Shown piece after piece: positions 50,616 through 59,703 of a stretch of 64,000 nucleotides of DNA. The translations under genes were made by a program, and so were the position numbers. Within the stretch, counting starts at the first letter, position 1; every line of letters begins with the position of its first letter. The notes below the pieces were generated by a model. The model worked only from the letters and a program-made list of their open reading frames with translations. It was not told where the DNA came from and made no database searches. The stretch comes from Paralcaligenes ureilyticus (GTDB lineage: Bacteria > Pseudomonadota > Gammaproteobacteria > Burkholderiales > Burkholderiaceae_B), in assembly GCF_004346225.1 (NCBI RefSeq), contig NZ_SMAJ01000008.1:62001-126000 (forward strand), given 5' to 3'.

Positions 50616-52451
50616 ATGCAGGGATACGAGGGATCAAGCCATCAATACGATCATGTTCTGGACCGGAAAATAGCGGTCCGGATGAGGGATGGAGTGACGC
50701 TCTATCTCGACGTCTATCGGCCGGCCCTGAAGGGCCATGCCCTCGAAGGCGCATGGCCGGTCGTCGTGGAGCGCACGCCTTACGACAAGGATCGGCAATC
50801 GTATTCGATTACCGGCCGCTATTTCGCGCAGCGCGGCTATATCTTCGTCGTGCAGGACGTGCGCGGCCGCGGAGCGTCGGAAGGGGAGTTCGAGTTTCTA
50901 CGCAATGAAGCCGATGACGGTTTCGACACCATGAAATGGATTTCGGAGCAAACATGGTGCGGCGAAAAAGTCGGCACCATGGGTATCTCGTACACCACCG
51001 CGACGCAACAGGCGCTGGCCGTGCGCAATCCTCCGCGCCTGGCCACGCAAGTGCTGTTCGATGGTCCCTACAACTACCATAGCCAGACGATGCGCCACGG
51101 CGGCGCCTGCGAATACGGTATTGCCTTCCAGTACGTTGTCCGGATGGCGCGCACGGGCAAGGAGGCGGAAGCGGATCCCCGCATCCGCCGTCAGTTGGAC
51201 ACAATGTGGACGGAACTGACTCGCTGGATGATCCACCTTCCCCTGCGTCAGGGCGAGTCGCCGCTGCGGGCGACGCCCAATTATGAGCAGTGGTTCTTCG
51301 ACATGCTTACGAAGTCCGACTATCAGGACTACTGGAAGACGCCTGGCCTGGCGATCGAAGAATATTACGACGATTACCCCGATATCCCTCTTTTGCTGGA
51401 GACCTCCTGGTACGGACATCACATTACTGCGACGCTGGCCAAGTTCGCTGAATTGAAAAAACGCCATCGCACGCCCAAGAAGCTGTTGATTGGAACCTGG
51501 CTTCATGGCGGCGATATGTTTACGCAGACGTTTGCGGGCGATGTGGAGTTCGGCGGAGATGCGGCCATGCCGGACAACAACAGTTTGCGCCTGCGTTGGT
51601 GTGATGAATACTTGAAGGGGCTCAAGACCGGCCTGGGCGATGAGGCGCCTGTGCGGCTCTTCGTCATGGGCGGAGGCAGCGGCAGGCGTGACCTGCAGGG
51701 CCGGATGGTTCATGGGGGAAAATGGCGCGATGAGCAGGAGTGGCCGCTGGCGCGCGCCTGCTACACCTCGTTCTATATGCAGCCCGGCGGCCGTCTGTTG
51801 ACCGATCGCGCGCCCGCCGGCGGGGTCCCGAGCCGTTACGATTTCGATCCGGCGAACCCGGTGCCGACGGTCGGCGGAAACTTCACCAATTACGGTACCA
51901 CCGGCTTTCTTGAAGGAGGCGGCTATGATCAGAAGAGTGGGACGATGTCGGGCGACAATAGTCCCAGCCTGCCATTGGCTTTGCGTCGCGACGTGCTGGT
52001 GTTCCGCACCCCGCCGCTTGAAGCAGGCGTGGAGGTTACGGGCGTTGTCACGTGCCGGCTTTGGGTCAGCTCGAGCGCGGTGGATACCGACTTCACTGTC
52101 AAGCTGATCGATGAATACCCATCGAGCAACGACTATCCCAACGGCTATGCGCTCAATCTGGGCGATTCGATCTTGCGCATGCGCTACCGCGAGGGTCGCG
52201 ACAAGGCGGTACTGATGGAGCCCGGTGAGGTATATGAAATTGTCATAAAGCTGCAGGCGACGAGCAACTGGTTCGCGCCGGGGCATTGCATCCGCCTCGA
52301 TGTTTCAAGCAGCAACTTCCCACATTACGATATCAACCCCAATACCGGCGAACCATTGGGGCTGAACCGTTGCACACAGGCGGCTCGGCAAACCCTCTAC
52401 CATGACGCCGTACGAGCCACCTGCGTTGAACTGCCGATCATCCCCGCTTGA
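50616..52451 (+). CDS. CocE/NonD-family hydrolase (X-Pro dipeptidyl-peptidase S15-like)
   Basis: This 611-residue alpha/beta hydrolase related to cocaine esterase and alpha-amino-acid ester hydrolases starts VRMRDGVTLYLDVYRP. The nucleophile serine lies in GTMGISYTTATQQAL, the elbow reading GISYT where cocaine esterase has GVSYL. The C-terminal jelly-roll domain is recognisable by VEVTGVVTCRLWVSSSAVDTDF and the ligand-binding edge. There is no signal peptide, so imported substrate is hydrolysed in the cytoplasm. It is embedded between the transporter ATPases and the binding protein, so the operon probably imports and splits an amide, ester or Pro-containing peptide. Confidence 0.92.
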   Translation: MQGYEGSSHQYDHVLDRKIAVRMRDGVTLYLDVYRPALKGHALEGAWPVVVERTPYDKDRQSYSITGRYFAQRGYIFVVQDVRGRGASEGEFEFLRNEADDGFDTMKWISEQTWCGEKVGTMGISYTTATQQALAVRNPPRLATQVLFDGPYNYHSQTMRHGGACEYGIAFQYVVRMARTGKEAEADPRIRRQLDTMWTELTRWMIHLPLRQGESPLRATPNYEQWFFDMLTKSDYQDYWKTPGLAIEEYYDDYPDIPLLLETSWYGHHITATLAKFAELKKRHRTPKKLLIGTWLHGGDMFTQTFAGDVEFGGDAAMPDNNSLRLRWCDEYLKGLKTGLGDEAPVRLFVMGGGSGRRDLQGRMVHGGKWRDEQEWPLARACYTSFYMQPGGRLLTDRAPAGGVPSRYDFDPANPVPTVGGNFTNYGTTGFLEGGGYDQKSGTMSGDNSPSLPLALRRDVLVFRTPPLEAGVEVTGVVTCRLWVSSSAVDTDFTVKLIDEYPSSNDYPNGYALNLGDSILRMRYREGRDKAVLMEPGEVYEIVIKLQATSNWFAPGHCIRLDVSSSNFPHYDINPNTGEPLGLNRCTQAARQTLYHDAVRATCVELPIIPA

Positions 52452-52476
52452 ATTATCACCATACTGGAGACAAAAA

Positions 52477-53958
52477 ATGAGATTCCAATCCGTTCTGATA
52501 GGCATGGCGCTGCTGTGCATACCCCTGCAGTCGATGTCCGCACAGGCCGACAACAAGGTTGTGATCGCGATTCCGGCCGAACCGCCAGGCCTGGACCCGG
52601 CGATGCAGGCATCCGCCGCGGTCAGTGAAGTTGTCTGGCAAAACATCTTCGAAGGCCTCACGCGGTTCGACCCCACGGGCAAGATTGTGCCGGGGCTCGC
52701 CGTCAGCTGGAGCCGGGAAGGGGCCAATGTCTATGTATTCAAGCTTCGTCCGGGCGTGAAATTCCATGATGGCAGTGCGATGACCTCGGCCGATGTGAAG
52801 TTCAGCTTCGAACGTAATGCGGCGGCGGACAGCACCAACAAGCGCAAGCGCGTATTTATCAATTTCGCGAAAATCGAGACGCCTGATCCGCTAACGGTAA
52901 AAATCACGACTAAAGAGCCGACAGCCTTGCTGCCGTTTTTCCTGGCCGAAGGTACGGCTGCCATTGAATCGGCCGCAACCGCGGCGACCAACCGTTCTGC
53001 GCCGGTGGGCACCGGCCCTTATAAGTTCGTGAAATGGGTGCGCGGCGACTCGATCCAGATGGAACGTTTCGCCGACTACAACGGGCCGGTGCAGCCGCAC
53101 ATCCAGACCGCTGTCTTCCGCTTTATGCCCGACGAAAATTCGCAGGTGCTTGCCCTGCGTTCGGGACAGGTCGACTATTTGCCGTATATCGCCGCAGTCG
53201 AGGCCATCAACAGCCTTAAATCGGAAGGGAAGTTCAAGATTACACAGGGGCAGACACAGGGTGTTCTCTTCCTTGGCATGAACAACAAAAAGACGCCTTT
53301 CAATGATGTTCGCGTCCGCCGTGCCATGTACTATGCCGTCGATGCGCAAATGGTCAACGAAGGCACGCACGGCGGTTTCGGCAAAAAAGGTGGAGCGCAG
53401 ACCAATGAGCTGAACCCATACTTTGTCGACGTGCTCGGCGCGCCGAAGTACAACGTCAAGACGGCCAAGAAAATGCTTGCCGATGCGGGGTATCCGAACG
53501 GGTTCTCTGTCAATTTGAAAGTGCTGTCGAATCCTTCGACACGCCGCACCGCCGAAATATTGGTGGCGCAGTTGGCGGAAGTGGGCATCAAGGTGAAGCT
53601 CGAGGTTCTTGAGACGGCGCAATGGCTGGACATTGTGTTCCGCCATAAGAACTATGACATGACGATTATCTCGCATCCGGAGCCATGGGCGATTCTTAAC
53701 TACACCGATCCAAACTACTTCTATCAGTACGATGGCGAGAAGTTTCGTGCGCTCATGAAAAAGGCCGAGGCAAGTACTGATGAGGCAACGTTGAAAGAGA
53801 CGCTTGCACAGGCCCAGCACCAGCTGTACGATGATGCGCCCTCGGTGTGGATGTATGCGATGCCTCAGGTTGGAGTCGTCAGCAAGGGGTTGTCCGGCAC
53901 GCGGGTTGATCTTCCAGTGCCTGCTTATCCGGTGGCTGAAATGTCGTGGGGCAAGTGA
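52477..53958 (+). CDS. ABC transporter substrate-binding protein (DppA/OppA family 5)
   Basis: This 493-residue periplasmic binding protein has a signal peptide ending SAQA-DN (about residue 24). The family-5 opening is IPAEPPGLDPAMQASAAVSEV, followed by the lobe motif PTGKIVPGLAVSW and the SADVKFSFERN hallmark. It should deliver the substrate to DppBC. It is the sixth gene, placed after the hydrolase instead of first as is usual. GGAGA lies eight bases before the ATG. Confidence 0.95.
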   Translation: MRFQSVLIGMALLCIPLQSMSAQADNKVVIAIPAEPPGLDPAMQASAAVSEVVWQNIFEGLTRFDPTGKIVPGLAVSWSREGANVYVFKLRPGVKFHDGSAMTSADVKFSFERNAAADSTNKRKRVFINFAKIETPDPLTVKITTKEPTALLPFFLAEGTAAIESAATAATNRSAPVGTGPYKFVKWVRGDSIQMERFADYNGPVQPHIQTAVFRFMPDENSQVLALRSGQVDYLPYIAAVEAINSLKSEGKFKITQGQTQGVLFLGMNNKKTPFNDVRVRRAMYYAVDAQMVNEGTHGGFGKKGGAQTNELNPYFVDVLGAPKYNVKTAKKMLADAGYPNGFSVNLKVLSNPSTRRTAEILVAQLAEVGIKVKLEVLETAQWLDIVFRHKNYDMTIISHPEPWAILNYTDPNYFYQYDGEKFRALMKKAEASTDEATLKETLAQAQHQLYDDAPSVWMYAMPQVGVVSKGLSGTRVDLPVPAYPVAEMSWGK

Positions 53959-53982
53959 CTATAGCGTTGACGGAGCTGGGTG

Positions 53983-54471
53983 ATGGCGCAAATTTACGAG
54001 GCCCGATTTCCTGAAGACCTTGATGTCGTGCGGGCCATGTTTCGCGAATATGCCGAAAGCCTGGCTATCGATCTGAGCTTTCAGGATTTTGAATCGGAAG
54101 TCGCAAACTTGCCCGGCAAGTTTGCGGCGCCCCATGGCCGGGTGCTTCTTGCCCGGAACAATGGGCAAGTGATTGGCTGTATAGCCATGCGCCCGTTGGG
54201 TGGCACGGCCTGCGAAATGAAACGCCTTTACATACGTCCCTCCGGACGCGGCCAGCAAGTCGGAAAGCAATTGGCGACGATGATTTGTCAAATTGCAAAA
54301 GAGGCGGGATATGCCTGCATCCGCCTCGATACGCTTCCCAGCATGCAGGCGGCGCAACGGCTTTATGCGTCACTTGGTTTCAAGCCTATTGCGGCTTACG
54401 CTTTCAACCCCGTCGCGGGAGCGATATTCATGGAGCGTGATCTGACCGGGCCGGATGATCAAGCCGCATAG
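53983..54471 (+). CDS. GNAT-family N-acetyltransferase
   Basis: This 162-residue GNAT fold has FPEDLDVVRAMFREYAESL at the start, the acetyl-CoA loop RPSGRGQQVGKQLA, and LDTLPSMQAAQRLYASLGFK near the end. It transfers an acetyl group to an amine, here perhaps to detoxify or label a product of the imported compound. It starts 24 bases after the binding-protein stop, probably the last gene of the operon. The substrate is unknown. Confidence 0.92.
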   Translation: MAQIYEARFPEDLDVVRAMFREYAESLAIDLSFQDFESEVANLPGKFAAPHGRVLLARNNGQVIGCIAMRPLGGTACEMKRLYIRPSGRGQQVGKQLATMICQIAKEAGYACIRLDTLPSMQAAQRLYASLGFKPIAAYAFNPVAGAIFMERDLTGPDDQAA

Positions 54472-54516
54472 CGGCGTGGCGTGTGAATTTATCTTGTCGC
54501 TATCCCTGTCGACGCT

Positions 54517-55254
54517 CTATCGCTTCTTGTTATTGATGACCGCAAGGCGCGCTTTCAGTTCGGGTGAGTTGAGTGATTCCGTGTAGTGGGCGCGCAGGAC
54601 CTTGGGATCGGCATGGCCGTACGCGGTAGCCATTAAATCGGTCTTTACGGTGGCCAGCACCTTGGGTTCGCAAGCCAGGATATGTTCGATGTAGCTGTGT
54701 ACAACGGCATCCAGTTCGCGGGCATCGACCCGTTCGGTTAAAAAGCCGATGCGCAGCATCTCGGTATCGTCGATGGCTTGCGCCGTTAAAAACAGTTTTT
54801 TTGCCGCGGCCAGCCCCAGTATGCCTACATAGCGCCGGATGCCGCCCGGATAATAATGCAGGCCGATGCGCGATGCAGGCATGAACATTTTGCTTCCCGT
54901 CACGCCCAGCCGAAAGTCGCAACAGAGCGCCAGGTCGGTTCCGCCGCCATAAACGCTGCCGTTTATTGCACAGATCGTGGGCAGGGGGAATTGTTCGATG
55001 GCGTCGAGCATGTCTTCGAATCGGTTATCCAGTTGGTCCTGGATGGCACCCAGGGTATAGCCGGAGCTGAAGGTTTGGGTTCCAGTGCCTGTGATGACCA
55101 GTACGCGAACATCCGGGTTGCGGGCAAGCCGGGATAACTGCCCGCTGATGACGGAGCAGTCATCCGGAGCAATCCGGTTGTGCTGGCTGGGCCTTTGCAG
55201 CGTAATCGTCGCTACGCTGTCATGGATGCTTAATCCGGGTGCCTGGTCTTCCAT
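54517..55254 (-). CDS. Enoyl-CoA hydratase/isomerase family protein
   Basis: This 245-residue crotonase-fold protein has the oxyanion-hole motifs TFSSGYTLGAIQ and CAINGSVYGGGTDLALCCDFRLG. ASRIGLHYYPGG holds the position of the second catalytic residue, where the usual Glu of hydratases is not evident. It may therefore be an isomerase or hydrolase rather than a true hydratase. The ATG at 55254 is used; upstream extension has no homology. It converges with the acetyltransferase gene. Confidence 0.85.
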   Translation of the reverse strand: MEDQAPGLSIHDSVATITLQRPSQHNRIAPDDCSVISGQLSRLARNPDVRVLVITGTGTQTFSSGYTLGAIQDQLDNRFEDMLDAIEQFPLPTICAINGSVYGGGTDLALCCDFRLGVTGSKMFMPASRIGLHYYPGGIRRYVGILGLAAAKKLFLTAQAIDDTEMLRIGFLTERVDARELDAVVHSYIEHILACEPKVLATVKTDLMATAYGHADPKVLRAHYTESLNSPELKARLAVINNKKR

Positions 55255-55542
55255 GGTGTATCCGTTTCTGCTCTGGCGTTTTTGAATTTCACCACGTTGA
55301 CATGCGGGTTGAGTCCGGAGAAACAAAACATTACTGTACACCGAGTTACTCGTGGCGCACAGATGGGGCGATATGTCGAACCTTCACCGAGCAACTCCCG
55401 TCCTATCTTGTATATTCCACTCGGCTTCGGTATGGTTACGCCACATTTTTTGTCGAAGACGCGGAAGCGCTCGTGGGCTTTCTTGTGAGGGGTGCGCACT
55501 GAATTTATTCCTCATGCGGTTTATTCCCCATGCGGATCGGCC

Positions 55543-56274
55543 TTAATAAGGATGGCGGTCTTTTTTCGCCATCCAGGCCTCATAGGCTTTCAACCCGATG
55601 TCCCGTTCAAAGTTCGGCGTGACGGCGATGCGCCTTTTTTCCCACGGCTTGGCGAAGTCTTCGTACTGGAAGGCGTCGTCGAACCCTATTTTGCTGGTAT
55701 CTTTCAGGCTGGCCGCAAAATAGACGTGGTCGATGCGAGCCCAATAGATGGCGCTCATGCACATCGGGCAGGGTGCGCCGTTGATGTAGATGTCGCAGCC
55801 TTTGAGCATGCGCGCGCGTTCGGGCACGGGGTCGGGCGATCCGGCTTCCCGCGGGATCATTTCAAGAATGGTTCCCGCACCGTATTCGCTGCCAAGCAGC
55901 GCCTTGGGGTTAAGCCTTGCCGACGCGTCCATGATGGCCGTGATCTCGGCATGAAATACGGGGATGCCCGTCAGGAGTACTCGGTTCTGGCCTCGCCCGA
56001 TGATTTCGCCGTTTTTCACGATGACGGCTCCAAACGGGCCGCCCCAGCCTTTTTCGACAGACTCGATCGCCAGGCGCGTGGCCTCTTCCATAAACTTGCG
56101 CTTGCCTGTGCCTGTGCCTGTGCCTGTCGTGGCCTTGGCAGGCGACTTGGATTGCGTTGCGCTAGCTACATCGCTGGTAACGGCCGCCGCAGCGGCCAGG
56201 GTGCCGGCTAACGTGCGTGTAAGGAATTTGCGCCGATCAACGTGTTGGGAGCAATTGCAGTCCGCTGGAAACAT
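55543..56274 (-). CDS. Exported nucleoside deaminase (Tat signal)
   Basis: This 243-residue protein has RRKFLTRTLAGTL as a twin-arginine signal followed by an Ala-rich hydrophobic stretch. Then comes a TG-repeat linker and a deaminase domain with HAE in PVFHAEITAI and PCPMCMSAIYW, the zinc ligands. Related enzymes deaminate guanine, cytosine or tRNA adenosine inside cells, so an exported version is unusual. The 24-base repeat GCCTGT x4 at 56104-56127 encodes part of the linker. It is divergent from the secreted hypothetical at 56527. Confidence 0.85.
   Translation of the reverse strand: MFPADCNCSQHVDRRKFLTRTLAGTLAAAAAVTSDVASATQSKSPAKATTGTGTGTGKRKFMEEATRLAIESVEKGWGGPFGAVIVKNGEIIGRGQNRVLLTGIPVFHAEITAIMDASARLNPKALLGSEYGAGTILEMIPREAGSPDPVPERARMLKGCDIYINGAPCPMCMSAIYWARIDHVYFAASLKDTSKIGFDDAFQYEDFAKPWEKRRIAVTPNFERDIGLKAYEAWMAKKDRHPY
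56104..56127. repeat. Hexanucleotide tandem repeat (GCCTGT x4) inside the deaminase gene
   Basis: Four exact copies lie in the linker between the Tat signal and the enzyme domain. The unit is six bases, so slippage would lengthen or shorten the Thr-Gly linker without breaking the frame. Confidence 0.75.
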
Positions 56275-56526
56275 ACGTCACCTCTTTTAGAATTTTTTGT
56301 CGCGAGATGCGACAGAAAATGCTAATGGAGATTTGCCCGCCGACAAACAGTGTTTACCCTTAGGTGTGGTGACCGTGACTGAAGCAATACCCTTATCGAT
56401 GATCGCTTTTCGAGTACAGCACCACCGCAGGAAGTCCTTGGAAAGTACTAAGGGGGTAACGTGTATGATCACGAAAAGTCACCCCGAAAGTCGCGTTGAT
56501 CTCAAACAGGTCCAGGTGTTCATCCA

Positions 56527-57492
56527 ATGCGTTCCATGAAAAATTCCGCTTTCTCTTTATTGAAGAGCCTGCTGCTTTGCCTGGCCCTCTGCTCGACTCC
56601 TGTAGCGCCCGCTGGCGCGGCCACCACCACCGTGCATTCGCTGGATCAGGTGCGCGGGGCGACCAAGAGTACTGAAGGCCGTGCTGTTTTTGATCAGCAG
56701 ATGAATGGTGCGCCGCAGCCCGATGGTTTCGGCACGCATCTGCCCGATGGCTTTACGAAAGAATGGCTGGCCGCGCAGCTTGCGCCGGGGCAAGATATAA
56801 AGCGCCTGACGCTGGCGGGCGCGAAGCCTTGGCCGCAACAGCCCAACAAGTTTGTCGCGGTTGTCTGTTTGGCCCGGTCGGTCAAGCAGGCTGCCAGTGA
56901 ATTGAAAGGTGTCACGAGCTCCTGTGCCGGGTTTAACGATCCTGATCATGACGTCTGGTTCGGTGTGTTCGGGCGTGACGCCGGTGGCTCACCAAAATTG
57001 GTCGCCCGGACTGAGGCCGCGGTTGACGTTCCTGTTCGCTGGAACGATACCGATCTTGAGGTGCCGCAAAGCGTGGGTTCTGATGCAAGCGGCGGTAATA
57101 GCGCATCCGGCATGCCCGAAAGCTGGTTGCGCTTTGACCTGGCGCCCTACCAATTGCATGCCGGCGACCCGGCATTCGGGGTGCGCGTGGGTTGGTCGGA
57201 AGGCTATTCCGGCGGCGGCGCTTCGTACGAAGCACTCTACCTTTTCCAGATCGATGGCGCCAAACTGCGGGTCGTTTTTGCGCAGCCCATGATGTTCACC
57301 AAAGACCTGGCCGGCGACTGGCATAAAGATGGAACACGTGACCACGAAGTATCCGAAGGCAGCAACGTGTTGGCTGTCCTGGCCAGAACGAGCGACGGCT
57401 TTCATGATTTGCGGCTGCGTGAGCGGCGCGGCAAGTGGAGCCGGACCTTTCGATGGTCTGCGCCCGAGCAGCGCTACATAGTGGTCAAGTAA
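56527..57492 (+). CDS. Secreted hypothetical protein
   Basis: This 321-residue protein has a signal peptide (LLLCLALCSTPVAPAGA, cleaved near residue 31). The mature part is beta-rich with repeated Trp/Asp motifs (DPDHDVWFGVFGRD, FGVRVGWSEGYSGGGASYEALYLF) and two cysteines. I recognise no family. It is divergent from the exported deaminase and converges with the phosphonopyruvate hydrolase gene, ending 17 bases before that gene's stop. ATGs at 56527 and 56536 are both possible; neither has a strong ribosome site. Confidence 0.8.
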   Translation: MRSMKNSAFSLLKSLLLCLALCSTPVAPAGAATTTVHSLDQVRGATKSTEGRAVFDQQMNGAPQPDGFGTHLPDGFTKEWLAAQLAPGQDIKRLTLAGAKPWPQQPNKFVAVVCLARSVKQAASELKGVTSSCAGFNDPDHDVWFGVFGRDAGGSPKLVARTEAAVDVPVRWNDTDLEVPQSVGSDASGGNSASGMPESWLRFDLAPYQLHAGDPAFGVRVGWSEGYSGGGASYEALYLFQIDGAKLRVVFAQPMMFTKDLAGDWHKDGTRDHEVSEGSNVLAVLARTSDGFHDLRLRERRGKWSRTFRWSAPEQRYIVVK

Positions 57493-57509
57493 ACGCGGTC
57501 GGCTGGCAC

Positions 57510-58382
57510 TTATCGCAGGAATTTACGTTCCAGGCCGCGCATATGCTCATCGCCTTGCAAGGCAATGATGTCCTTGACGGAAGGAATGGTGTTTTCCACC
57601 CCCTGGATGCCGCCGTCACTGCGAATTTGCGCGAAAACTTTTCGCATCGCGCCCACTGCCGCGCGGATGGCATGGTTGCCGTAGATCACGATACGCACCT
57701 TGCCTCGCGCCGCAATATCGGCTTCGGTGAGTTGCGGGTAGGCCGTGGGCACCAGCACCAAAGGAATGTGGCCCGGCCATGCGTCAATGAAGGCCAGTAT
57801 CTCGTCGGGCGTCTTCTGTTTTGAATGAATCAGGATCGCATCGGCGCCCGCTTCTTCGTAGGCCAGGCCTCGCTTGAGCGCCTCTTCCTGGCCGAGGCCG
57901 GCGATCAGCGCTTCGACGCGTGCGATCACCACAAAATCCTTGTCCTTTCTGGCCTCGGCGGCAGCGGCGATTTTCCCCTGGAATTCTTCGATACGCACCA
58001 ATTCCTGGCGCCCCTGCGCACGCAGGCTGGTGTCTTTCGGAAAGGTCTTGTCTTCCATGACGATAGCCGACGCGCCGGCCGCCTCGAATTGCGGGACGAT
58101 GTAGCCGACGCTTACCGCATTGCCAAAGCCTGTATCGATGTCCGCAATAAGGGGAATCGAAACCACCGAGGATATGGCGCGCATCATCTCCAAATGCGTG
58201 CTCATGGAAAGAATGCTGGCATCGGGCAGGGCATAGCTGGCCGAAAGCTCGAAGCCACTACCCCAGATGCCGCTGAAGCCGGCCTCGTCAGCCAGCTTTG
58301 CCGCCAGCGGATTGTGCGCGGCCATCGCCGTAAAAAGCCTGTCGCCCGATAGGGCGGCGCGCAGGGTCTGGTTCTTGGTCAT
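57510..58382 (-). CDS. pphA: Phosphonopyruvate hydrolase (PEP mutase/ICL superfamily)
   Basis: This 290-residue protein splits the carbon-phosphorus bond of phosphonopyruvate to give pyruvate and phosphate. The key block reads EDKTFPKDTS (residues 110-119), while PEP mutases have EDKxxxxxNS. Replacement of that Asn by Thr118 is the feature of the Variovorax hydrolase as I recall it, and the length of 290 also agrees. Metal-binding Asp81 and Asp83 lie in LIADIDTGFGN. The ATG at 58382 is used because homology begins there. No phosphonate transporter is adjacent, so its substrate source lies elsewhere. Confidence 0.82.
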   Translation of the reverse strand: MTKNQTLRAALSGDRLFTAMAAHNPLAAKLADEAGFSGIWGSGFELSASYALPDASILSMSTHLEMMRAISSVVSIPLIADIDTGFGNAVSVGYIVPQFEAAGASAIVMEDKTFPKDTSLRAQGRQELVRIEEFQGKIAAAAEARKDKDFVVIARVEALIAGLGQEEALKRGLAYEEAGADAILIHSKQKTPDEILAFIDAWPGHIPLVLVPTAYPQLTEADIAARGKVRIVIYGNHAIRAAVGAMRKVFAQIRSDGGIQGVENTIPSVKDIIALQGDEHMRGLERKFLR

Positions 58383-58443
58383 CGCGGTATTTCCTGTGTA
58401 TGGTGATGGTGCGTTTCTGTAGGGGTCTTGGCCGCCAACGATT

Positions 58444-58528
58444 TGGCAGCCACAAGGGCTGCCGCTACATGATTCACGGGTATGTCTTTGTAAAGCCGCC
58501 AGTGTAGCGGCAGCCCTTGTGGCTGCCA
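58444..58528. repeat. REP/BIME-like inverted repeat pair
   Basis: Two copies, at 58444-58468 (-) and 58504-58528 (+), with core GGCAGCCCTTGTGGCTGCC, are 35 bases apart. Outer flanks ATGATTCACGG and TACGCATTACCT also match the copies at 31.5 kb, so the mobile unit is larger than the stem. They lie between the divergent hydrolase and aldo-keto reductase genes. Confidence 0.8.
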
Positions 58529-58629
58529 TGTACGCATTACCTTCTGGCCGTTCCCAAAGGCCACTATACTTCAATGGTCTCGTCCCTTTCCATGTCGCTG
58601 AAAGGGCCACATCTTAAGGAGTCCGCACT

Positions 58630-59679
58630 ATGCGTTACAAGAAACTGGGTAGTACCGGCCTGTTCGTTTCCGAACTCTGCCTCGGAACGATGACCTTTGG
58701 CGGCGATGAGGGAATCTGGAGTCATATCGGCAATTTGCAACAGGCCGAGGCCAATCAGCTCGTTGCCCGTTCGCTTGAAGCGGGCATCAACTTTATCGAT
58801 ACCGCCGACATATACTCCGGCGGACGTTCGGAAATCATCACCGGCCAGGCGCTGAAAGACTTGCAGGTGCCGCGTGAAAACGTGGTGATCGCCACCAAGG
58901 TGTTTGGCGAAACCGGCACGAAAAACGCGAATTCGCGCGGCATGTCGCGCTACCACATCATGGGCGGCCTCAAGGCGAGCTTAAAACGTTTGCAACTCGA
59001 TCACATCGATCTTTACCAGATCCATGGCTTTGACCCGGCGACCCCGATCGAAGAGGCCGTGCGAGCGTTGGACAACCTTGTCCAGCAGGGTCATGTTCGT
59101 TACGTCGGCGTATCGAATTGGGCGGCGTGGCAGATCATGAAGGCGCTCGGTATTTCGGAACGGCTGGGGCTTGCGCGGTTCGAGTCATTGCAAGCCTATT
59201 ACACCATCGCCGGCCGCGATCTCGAGCGCGAGGTGATTCCGCTTTTGAATAGCGAAGGTGTCGGCCTGCTGGTTTGGAGCCCACTTGCGGGTGGGCTGCT
59301 TAGCGGCAAGTACGGCCGCGATATTAAAACGGAAGAAGGCAGCCGCCGGACCACGTTTGATTTCCCGCCGGTCAATCTTGAGCGTGCCTACGACTGCATC
59401 GATGTGATGCGCCCTATCGCGCAGGCAAAGGGCGTTTCTGTTGCACGGATTGCGCTCGCGTGGCTGTTGCATCAAAAGACGGTAACGAGCGTAATTGTCG
59501 GCGCGAAGCGCCTGGCACAACTCGACGACAACATTGCGGCGACCGACATCGTATTGAACGGCGAGGAGCTGGCCGCGCTCGATAAAGTCGGTGCATTGCC
59601 GTCCGAATATCCGGGCTGGATGCTTGAGCGCCTGGGTGAGTACCGGCGCGGGCAAATGGCTGGGTCCGCAGGCGTCTGA
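58630..59679 (+). CDS. Aldo/keto reductase
   Basis: This 349-residue TIM-barrel reductase of the YajO/YdhF-like class starts MRYKKLGSTGLFVSELCLGTM. The tetrad residues are Asp in FIDTADIYSGG with Tyr, Lys in VVIATKVFG and His in DLYQIHGFD. GVSNWAAWQ and SVIVGAKRLAQLD bind NADPH. It reduces an aldehyde or ketone. It is divergent from the phosphonopyruvate hydrolase across a repeat pair and converges with the LysR gene at 59863. Confidence 0.94.
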   Translation: MRYKKLGSTGLFVSELCLGTMTFGGDEGIWSHIGNLQQAEANQLVARSLEAGINFIDTADIYSGGRSEIITGQALKDLQVPRENVVIATKVFGETGTKNANSRGMSRYHIMGGLKASLKRLQLDHIDLYQIHGFDPATPIEEAVRALDNLVQQGHVRYVGVSNWAAWQIMKALGISERLGLARFESLQAYYTIAGRDLEREVIPLLNSEGVGLLVWSPLAGGLLSGKYGRDIKTEEGSRRTTFDFPPVNLERAYDCIDVMRPIAQAKGVSVARIALAWLLHQKTVTSVIVGAKRLAQLDDNIAATDIVLNGEELAALDKVGALPSEYPGWMLERLGEYRRGQMAGSAGV

Positions 59680-59703
59680 CGGTGCGTGGCTTAGAAATTT
59701 GAA

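Noticed and set aside
50898-52286. 462-codon minus-strand frame opposite the CocE-like hydrolase
   Set aside because: Antisense shadow with low-complexity Arg/His/Gln content. The plus-strand hydrolase is well supported.
52891-53820. 309-codon minus-strand frame opposite the DppA-like binding protein
   Set aside because: Antisense shadow. The forward frame has signal peptide and family-5 motifs.
55255-55542. Possible small genes in the gap between the crotonase and the deaminase
   Set aside because: Three overlapping frames of 64-87 codons lie here, none with a ribosome site, domain or codon bias. I see no gene in this gap.
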